Shown here: piece by piece, positions 56,805-64,000 of the stretch
Layout of the letters: every line of letters begins with the position of its first letter
Position numbering within the stretch: the first letter of the stretch is position 1
NCBI GenBank assembly: GCA_036785325.1
Contig: JAXIVH010000024.1
Coordinates: 777,383-841,382 of the forward strand
DNA length: 64,000 nt
Direction of reading: 5' to 3'
From: Urophycis tenuis
Taxonomy: Eukaryota > Chordata > Actinopteri > Gadiformes > Phycidae
The notes under the pieces: model-generated
What the model was told of the DNA's origin: nothing
The model's input: the letters and a program-made list of their open reading frames with translations, nothing else
Databases searched by the model: none
Program-made: the position numbers and the translations under genes

Positions 56805-58842
56805 CCATGTTGATAGCGAAGATCAAAGACTGATTCCGGTACAGATAGCACGAGAAGCAACTGCAAGAACCGCAACTCGACGTTTCTTGTGTGTGTGTGT
56901 GTGTGTGTGTATGAAGATATTTCCATCCTGTGACCTGCACTTTGAGTGGAAAACCTGTTGGAGCGTACTTTAATGCAGACGCCAGCGGCCCGGTGTTCGG
57001 TGGCGCGAGAGAGACATGGACTATAATGGTGTGTATATATGGGCGTAAGATAATGCGCTGAGAGAGACATGGACTATAATGGTGTGTATATATATGGGCG
57101 TAAGATAATGCGCTGAGGGCTTCCTGAAATTCACGTTTGACTGATGTGTGCTGTCCGTCACGCCCCTGACAGGCCTCTCGACCTTTGACATACGTTGTTC
57201 GTAAGGCGTGACTGTTTGGGAGCTGTATGCTCCCAAAGGCTGGTTTGTACCACAGTTGTGGTTTGGCAATGGGGTCATGTGCAGTACTCTATTTAACATT
57301 GAAAGGGGAAAGGTTGAATCCACATAGAACTAATATAAGATGCTATCATCTGAATGTATGTACATGTGTGTTTTGATGTGTTCCCTGTGGTGCGGGGATT
57401 CCCCGACTGTTGCCCAGTGATTGTGTGGCGATGTAGGGCGGCTCTGGTGTTCTAGCCAGAACAATCTGGACAATCTGTGCTCAGTGCTAATCTGTAGCTA
57501 AGTTCAGCTAGTTGACGCGCTCAAGGCTGTGTTTGTGCGTGTGCGTGCGTGCATGCGTGCGTGTGTGCGTGTGTGTGTGTGTGTGATCATTTGTTATTCT
57601 AACCCGCGTAATGCAAATCAATACACTGCGCGGATGTATTTTTTGTGATGGAAAGCGGACCGATAAGAGATTGACAGACAATGTAGAGTCGAGGGAGGTC
57701 TTAAGCACCTGCTGTTCACTAAGCTGGAGGAGAAGCTGCAATGAGGGTTGGTCTAGCAGTCGCACTGAGGCTGGTGGTGGGGGGTGGGCACAGGGGCGCT
57801 TATGTAACAGCTTCAAGGTCAGTGGATGGTGTATGTGCTGTACGCTCATTCTGTCATCCTATTGTGTGGTTGTTCATGTCTGTCATCATAATGATAATAA
57901 TCATTTTATTATACTTTGTACATTTTTTAATATGTAGCAAATGAATATCTATATTTCAGTACAAATGTATGTGGGGAATATATTGTAAATCTATTAAAGT
58001 GCTTTTCAATACACACATTAAACCATACATGTGTGTTATGAATGATTCAGATTTCAGTTGATATTGCCTTCTTCTTTGAGTTTGTGTGACTGGTTGTGCG
58101 CTGCAGAGACAGGCTCCAGTTGTGTAACTGCGGTTAACGTCACTGTGGCTACGGCAACCATGTAATGTGCTTCAGCTGGAATCACGCAGGACAAAGAAGT
58201 GTTCCACATCTTCAAACTGGAGTCAGAGCCCGCACCTTCTGAAGGGTCCTTAAAAAAGCCATGAGGATAAAAATATCTTGACAATCACTCAGGAATACAC
58301 TTATGTTCCTATTTGTGTTCACTCGTGTTATGGTTAAAAAAAATATCTGATCCATTCACTGTCTGATAAGGACTCAATTGTATTATTGTGGGAGATTAAT
58401 TTTTCCGTCACAATGTCTTCCTCTACAAAGGGCTTAAATATAACAGGCCTTTGAATGCTATTTCAGTGTTTGCCATAACGTTGGTGGATGTGTAAATTCA
58501 CAGAGGCTTTCATCGACAACCACCAGATAGCATAATTATTGACACAAATAAACTGCCTGGTTCTGCTAGCCTTACATTGCAGATCAGTTTGCAAATGTGT
58601 GTTGTTCTGGATTATTCTGATTCAAATATACTGTACACTTCGTTTAATACTGTCGCTATAGATGACTGCAGCCATCTTTGTTGTCTATGAAAATGCATCA
58701 ACAGCTCTACCATAGGACGCTGCTCTGCACTGTTATTGTAAAGCCCGCCCCATCGTAGATAAACGGTTCTGATTGGCCTGACCCGGGCTGGGTCTGCTGG
58801 AAAGTGGTCTGAACGGGCGGGGGGCTAGATGGATATGCCAGC
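56805..58842. other. Intergenic downstream of ip6k2
   Basis: Has the 53-bp duplication and a TGCG-rich repeat at 57535-57583. A minus-strand frame at 58054-58284 (76 codons) is open but unrecognised and has no supporting signals. Confidence 0.35.
57007..57115. repeat. 53-bp tandem duplication
   Basis: GAGAGAGACATGGACTATAA through AAGATAATGCGCT occurs twice; the second copy has one extra TA. Confidence 0.88.
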
Positions 58843-58955
58843 TCAAATAAAACATGAGCTGGCAGATTCGTCTGGTTCCCAGGCTAGGCTAAACCACCTG
58901 CCACAGCAAATAAAACATGACCTCGCAGATTTGTCTGGCTCCCAGGCTGCAGTTA
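58843..58955. repeat. 64-bp tandem duplication
   Basis: CAAATAAAACATGAGCTGGC AGATTCGTCTGG TTCCCAGGCT at 58843 recurs at about 58907 with five or so changes. Confidence 0.8.
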
Positions 58956-59115
58956 CACCACAAACTACTGACCCCTGGCACCACAGATTCATAGATTCAC
59001 AGTTTCTCAGATGCACACATCCATACACACACACACACACACACACAGAAATGGTAAAGGATGTGTGTGGGTTAGGAATGGTCGGTGGGGGGGGGGGGGG
59101 GGGGCAGTTGTGATG

Positions 59116-59225
59116 TGATTACAGCGCCTAAAGATCTGGTATATAGGGAGAACAGAAGTGGTCCTAGTACTGAGCCTTGAGGGACACCAGTGTTAAGTGA
59201 GCAGGGTTTGGACAGGGAGCCATTC
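59116..59225 (-). mobile_element. L2-type LINE fragment, RT palm motif
   Basis: Read on the minus strand, the segment translates to TGVPQGSVLGPLLFSLYTRS, the conserved reverse transcriptase block of L2-type LINEs. It is preceded by NGSLSKPCSLN-like sequence, as expected just upstream of this motif. The fragment stops near a poly-G tract at 59087-59104. Confidence 0.7.
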
Positions 59226-59570
59226 CCATGTGAGCTGATAAGTGTGATTCATTCGTAATCCAAAATCATGAGTCAATACTTTAATTACTATCATAACTAA
59301 ATTCAAAGCATATTATTTAACTCTGAGGAATCCAAGTATACACCGCCTGGTATTCAAATATATAAATAAAGGTGTTCATTATTGCGATTGGGTGGGGGAT
59401 TGGGCCAGGTGAAGCCAAAGTCATCGTCACGTCTTGTGTTGAAAGGACAGAGAGCAGCATGCACTTAGGAAAATAACTGATGTTGTGAGTGTGACACACT
59501 CACACACATGACAAGAAACAGAAAGAAATACACAAGAAATGTACCCCTCCCATCCACGTGCGGGAGGATG

Positions 59571-59647
59571 ATGATGAAGAAGAAGAAGAAGAAGAAGAAG
59601 AAGAAGAAGAAGAAGAAGAAGAAGAAGAAGAAGAAGAAGAAGAAGAA

Positions 59648-59707
<60 letters not shown>

Positions 59708-59708
59708 A
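59571..59708. repeat. (GAA)n(GAT)n compound microsatellite
   Basis: About 25 GAA/AAG units followed by about 20 GAT units. Confidence 0.94.
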
Positions 59709-59859
59709 TTGGGACCAGGGTTCAATCCAGCTGCTGACCCACTGCATCTCGTCCATAAGGACTGCACTTGTTTAATCCACCATTGACGTGGACGCTTGTG
59801 TGTCTGCTTAAAAGGTCAAGGAGCTGGTGGGACTCAAACGGTCAGTGCAGGAGAGAATC

Positions 59860-60010
59860 TCCCACCGAGACACAGCTCTAGTGTGACCCCCAGGCGAAAG
59901 GCTCTGGGTCCAAACCCCAATGACCTCAGGCTATCTCCAGCCCTTCCTGAGCACGGTCCTCTAACTGATTAAAAAAACGTTGCTTTTGGAGAAAAGTGTC
60001 TACAAAATTA
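59860..60010 (+). mobile_element. Diverged SINE candidate
   Basis: GGGTCCAAACCCC resembles a B-box. AACGTTGCTTTTGGAGAAAA GTGTCTACAAAATTAAAT resembles a decayed form of the tail seen at 61280. No clear A-box. Confidence 0.4.
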
Positions 60011-60094
60011 AATTAAATATCAGAAATCTGAATTTGTTGCTGCTTCATGTCATCCTGTTTTATTCTGTTGTATATGTTTAAATATGATGGACAT

Positions 60095-60326
60095 CTTATG
60101 GTTTATAGGCCAGAATACAAGCTTCAACCAATTAATATTCAGAGTACTTTTGAATTGAATATATCATATGTAATATTAACATGATACAATCAAAGCATCT
60201 TGAGACGGTGATGTTAAGCCATCATTGCCTTGTTTGTTCAGTCAATTCATCATCATTTATTGGCCACTGCTGAAAGATGTAATTTGATTTACCTAAGGGC
60301 CATTGATTGAGCTACTAATCAAATTC
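60095..60326. repeat. 230-bp repeat, copy 1
   Basis: Nearly identical by eye to 63263-63487, with about a dozen substitutions and a few small indels, in the same orientation. Shared landmarks include TGAATTGAATATATCATATG and CATCTTGAGACGGTGATG. No terminal repeats or coding frame are seen. Confidence 0.85.
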
Positions 60327-60605
60327 AAGTAAATAATACCGCATCATCAATAATATCACCAATAACATAACTGCTGAAGACCTCAAACACACAGGACCAC
60401 CATTCAATTCCTGTTCATTAATGTTCATCAATACTATGTTTCCACACAACAAGACAACGCTGTGTTTCTACAACGTTCACAGACGGTTTGAACGAGGTGA
60501 CTGCGGGCAGGCGACAGTGCAGAGCATGTGTGGCCCATGGGGAGAAAAGGGACCAGACGTAATTAGCATGTTGCATAACTGTGCCCGTGACGTCGCCCAC
60601 TCTGG

Positions 60606-60608
<3 letters not shown>

Positions 60609-60641
<33 letters not shown>
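60609..60641. repeat. (CA)n microsatellite
   Basis: Sixteen CA units. Confidence 0.92.
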
Positions 60642-60642
<1 letters not shown>

Positions 60643-61159
60643 GAAACCGGCCTGTCAAAGCACCTCACACTGGGTGCCTGATTACCATCGTGAAGAACCA
60701 GGGGGGACAAAACGCCCCACCACCAGTAGACCGGCTCCTGGTGATGTGGGGGACGCGCCCCTGAAGGTCACACATGCAGACACAGATGGTCCGCTTCTAC
60801 TGCGGACAATGCATCACGGCGCAGCCACTTTGTCCGGGATTGAATGGGTTTGGGTTAACAAGTCATTGTGAGGTGTCTCTTGACGTAAGCGACTCTTTTT
60901 TGGCAGCGGGGAGCGCGGTGCGCGCCATCGGCACCCTGGCGCCGTTTCAAACTGGGTCTGCGGCCAACACTCTGGCCCCTGTGAGGCAGGAGGGCAGGCG
61001 GTGGACATGTAGGACATACAGTATCGCGCTCTCCATGCATTCACTCCCTTGTTCTTTTCATCCAGAACAGATATTATCGTAAGATATAAAAAAAAAGATC
61101 AGACGGAGGGACAGACATATTACGATATAGATAGACAGATGTTTTGGCCTAATTAGTTA

Positions 61160-61345
61160 TGGCCGGCAGTTGATAGAGCGGGTGGACAGAGCGTGTCGTC
61201 CACTAACCGTAGGGTCGGTGGTTCGATCCCCTTGATCCCCTCCCCCCCTCCTCCAACTGTCCACATGTCGAACCCCACAAATGTACTGATTGTAAGTCGC
61301 TTTGGACAAAAGCGTCTGCTAAATGCCCCCTTTACCCTTTAGTTA
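61160..61345 (+). mobile_element. tRNA-derived SINE, same family as at 8645
   Basis: The body GATAGAGCGGGTGGACAGAG and GTCCACTAACCGTAGGGTCGG matches the 8645 copy almost base for base. The B-box is GGTTCGATCCCC near 61220, closer to consensus. The tail GTAAGTCGCTTTGGACAAAA GCGTCTGCTAAATGCCC is intact. Confidence 0.78.
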
Positions 61346-61962
61346 CGTAATCCACAGCTCGTCTGCCGACTAAATGCATGGATTCTTGGATCTCCAGCTT
61401 GGCTTGAAGAGCGTGTTGTGGCCACCGCAGCAGAGATTTGAACAGACTAGTACAGTTACAGTAAAGTCAACATTGCTCCAGTTTCAGACCATCTGTGCTC
61501 CTCTGACAGAATGGCTCACACCTACTCACACTCACAGCCACGGCTGGGTGAGATTGTGGTCGTGTATTTGCTCATCTCAGAAGTGAGCAACAACAATCAC
61601 CCGAAGAACTGATTCATCCAGAGTGAACACACATATTCCATGAATCACTGTGTGCTGATATTTCCTCCCTCTCGCTCAGCCTCCATGTGACACAGCACGG
61701 TGGGGTGTCCCGAGTCTGCTTTACATGAGGATCCATGGGGCTCCTCCCCCATTTCACATGCAACACAGCCCCTTACATGTCTGCAAATGTCATGTCATTT
61801 GCAACACTGGCTGGTAGCACACAGAGTTCAGTGGGTTGAGAGGTTGTGGGCTTTCCTTGGTCTGTATGTGTGAGAGAAATCTGTTGGCAACAGCTGACTG
61901 TACAGCCAGAGCTTGGCTGTTTAAATCTTCTTTACATCTTGTCCAACAGCAGGCCTGTGTGG

Positions 61963-62118
<156 letters not shown>

Positions 62119-62189
62119 GCTCTATATAGGTCAATAGTTTCAATACTATAAAACGACATTCCAATCTACATTTTTGAGCCAACAAGAAC

Positions 62190-62276
62190 AAACTCGTCTA
62201 TTGTACTTTTTGAAAGTCGCTTTAGATAAAAGCGTCTGCTAAATGCCCTAAATGTAAATGTAAATGCAGATGTAAA
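62190..62276 (+). mobile_element. SINE/LINE 3' tail fragment
   Basis: AAAGTCGCTTTAGATAAAAG and CGTCTGCTAAATGCCC are followed by (AAATGT)n-like sequence, the same family tail as at 48931. Confidence 0.65.
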
Positions 62277-62279
62277 TTG

Positions 62280-64000
62280 TGGGATTTTTGAGACTGTAAG
62301 TGATGACGACTTCATCGCTTAAAAAAAGACACATCATGGAAACAAGACAAACCACATAACAGCTTTACTCACTCGTCACACTTATCATTCGTCAGTCATA
62401 AAAGCATTTAATAATGATAAGTCATAAGTCCTTATCGTGATCCATTACATATTTGAAGCCTAATACATATGAGCCAATATAGATCACCAACAGAGACTGA
62501 AGGAGACCATAGCTCTGTTGTGAAAGCATACGGTACTAAAAGGACCTAATGTAACATTCAATAGGATAACAGAACCTTTTACTTGTCCCACGACTCCCTC
62601 CACATGACATACATAACCCCTGATGTCACTAGCAGTAATAGTGTCTATGATGCTTCTCAGTTTCCCTTCTGGGATTAATCTGGGATCTAAAAGGGTATCA
62701 ATATATTTGAAAACCTCAGATGCAAAATAGCTCTTGTTTTAATTGAAAAGATAAATGGAAAACTTAAACAGCCCTCAAATTTTTCATTATGATAAGAACA
62801 TGTATTGTGATAAGAACCTGTATGTAGGAAAAGATATGAGAGTGTGTCCTAACAATGTCATGCTGTGAAGTAAAGCTTGGGTTTGGGGGCTGATATGACA
62901 CTAAAGTATACGGTCATGATTTAAAGCAACACTTTACTTCATAATCAACAATCATACCGACATAATCCTCCCTCATATAATCAGCCCATTAAACATAACA
63001 TAAACAGAATCAGTGAATCAGGTTAAATTCCATGTTTTTATAGGTCAATTGTTATCAGTGTGCTCTTACACATTGGGGACCATTAGAACAGGATATTAAC
63101 TGGGGTGTTTTCTGTTGCTACCTCTCCCTGTGACATATCTCCAGGATGGAGAACATGACCAAACAAGACCTGCCTGCAACTAGGACCAAAACATCTCAGA
63201 AATGTGCAGGAAATTACTAATTTTTTTATCTCAATGAGATTTTTTTGACATTGTTCACTGATCTTATGGTTCATAGACCAGAATACAAGATTCAACCAAT
63301 CAATATTAAGAGTACTTTTGAATTGAATATATCATATGTAATATCAACATGATACAATCAAAGCATCTTGAGACGGTGATGCTAAGCCATCATTGCCTTG
63401 TTTGTTCTGTCAATTCATCATCATTTATTGGCCACTGCTTAAACATGTAATTACATTTACCTAGCCATTGAGCTACTGATCAAATTCATAACTAGGTATC
63501 TCCTCTCTCTTACACGCTCTCTATCCAACAAGCGTGCACCATATCTAATACGATTGCACTACAGAGATAAAAGTGTCATTTCCACACACACACATTTCCT
63601 TCAAACGTGGCAAGCACTCCTGTTAGCATATTTTGATGTTTATTTTAGTGGAACAACACTGAACCCTTGTGGCAGAGAGTATTATTGAAATAAACACAGG
63701 GCTTTAGCTGAACCCCATGATTTAGACATTCTAAATATAGGCCTGTTGTTATCCTGTGGTGATTGCCTTAACGTGGTGAAAGTCAACCTAAACATTTCTG
63801 GTGTGACCTGTGTGAACAAACTTAGGAAAATTCAACTCTTGAATGGACAATTATTTAGTTGATATTAATGACATCAATGAATCTCGGAGTGTGCTGAAGG
63901 TCTCCTTTTGTGAGCGAAATAACCCTAGTTGGCCGAAATTAAACTTTTAAAATCCGGTCTGTGCTGATACGATCAAATAAACGAATGCTTGACGAATCTC
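62280..64000. other. AT-rich intergenic sequence
   Basis: Apart from the repeat at 63263-63487 nothing is recognised; no splice-linked coding sequence was found up to the window edge. Confidence 0.4.
63263..63487. repeat. 230-bp repeat, copy 2
   Basis: Second copy of the 60095 sequence, 3.2 kb away on the same strand. Similarity begins at CTTATGGTT and ends at CAAATTC in both. Confidence 0.85.

Noticed and set aside
56761..56973. Asp-rich ORF after the ip6k2 3' end
   Set aside because: It is a (GAT)n microsatellite followed by (TG)n; no gene evidence.
58054..58284. 76-codon minus-strand frame that does not look like simple repeat
   Set aside because: No family resemblance, no start context and no clear splice sites; insufficient to call a gene.

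Overview
The window is vertebrate nuclear DNA, almost certainly from a teleost fish. The evidence is two split genes whose exons match vertebrate families, fish-type LINE, SINE, Tc1, hAT and PIF/Harbinger fragments, and a very high load of (CA)n, (CT)n and poly-C/G tracts. The density of short tandem repeats recalls gadiform genomes, but that is only a guess. There is no bacterial or viral gene content.

Two protein-coding genes can be rebuilt completely. On the minus strand, 16592 down to 9741, lies ccdc3 (favine): three exons, 277 residues, a secreted coiled-coil protein with a signal peptide. On the plus strand, 46171 to 54999, lies an inositol hexakisphosphate kinase of the IP6K2 type: five coding exons, 518 residues. 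Its N terminus carries a polyglutamine tract and its C-terminal half a basic/acidic insert; both are absent from human IP6K2. A GC-rich promoter region and long leader precede it at about 45280-46170, and a repeat-rich 3' UTR runs to about 56720. All splice sites fit GT-AG and the phases are consistent in both genes.

Layout: 1-9700 is intergenic with minisatellites, a SINE and possible conserved non-coding blocks. 9741-16592 is ccdc3. 17000-21030 is a repeat nest: a 200-bp (CT)n, a C tract, two truncated LINEs in tandem and a SINE tail. 21030-45280 is a long gene-poor stretch with microsatellites, two broken Tc1-like elements, a hAT-like MITE, a 63-bp minisatellite, an orphan CpG-rich island at about 32820-33480 and AT-rich blocks that may be conserved enhancers. 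45280-56720 is the ip6k2 locus, whose intron 2 holds a 572-bp PIF/Harbinger MITE with perfect ends. 56720-64000 is intergenic with another SINE, an L2-type LINE scrap and a 230-bp repeat present twice.

The two genes are not known to work together. CCDC3 is a secreted factor of fat and endothelium; IP6K2 makes inositol pyrophosphates inside the cell. In human they lie on different chromosomes, so their proximity here is a fish-lineage arrangement. No new biological system is visible. The most interesting items are the overlapping upstream ORF through the CAG repeat of ip6k2, the IP6K2 insert, the MITE with a MADF-like remnant, and splice acceptors built from microsatellites.
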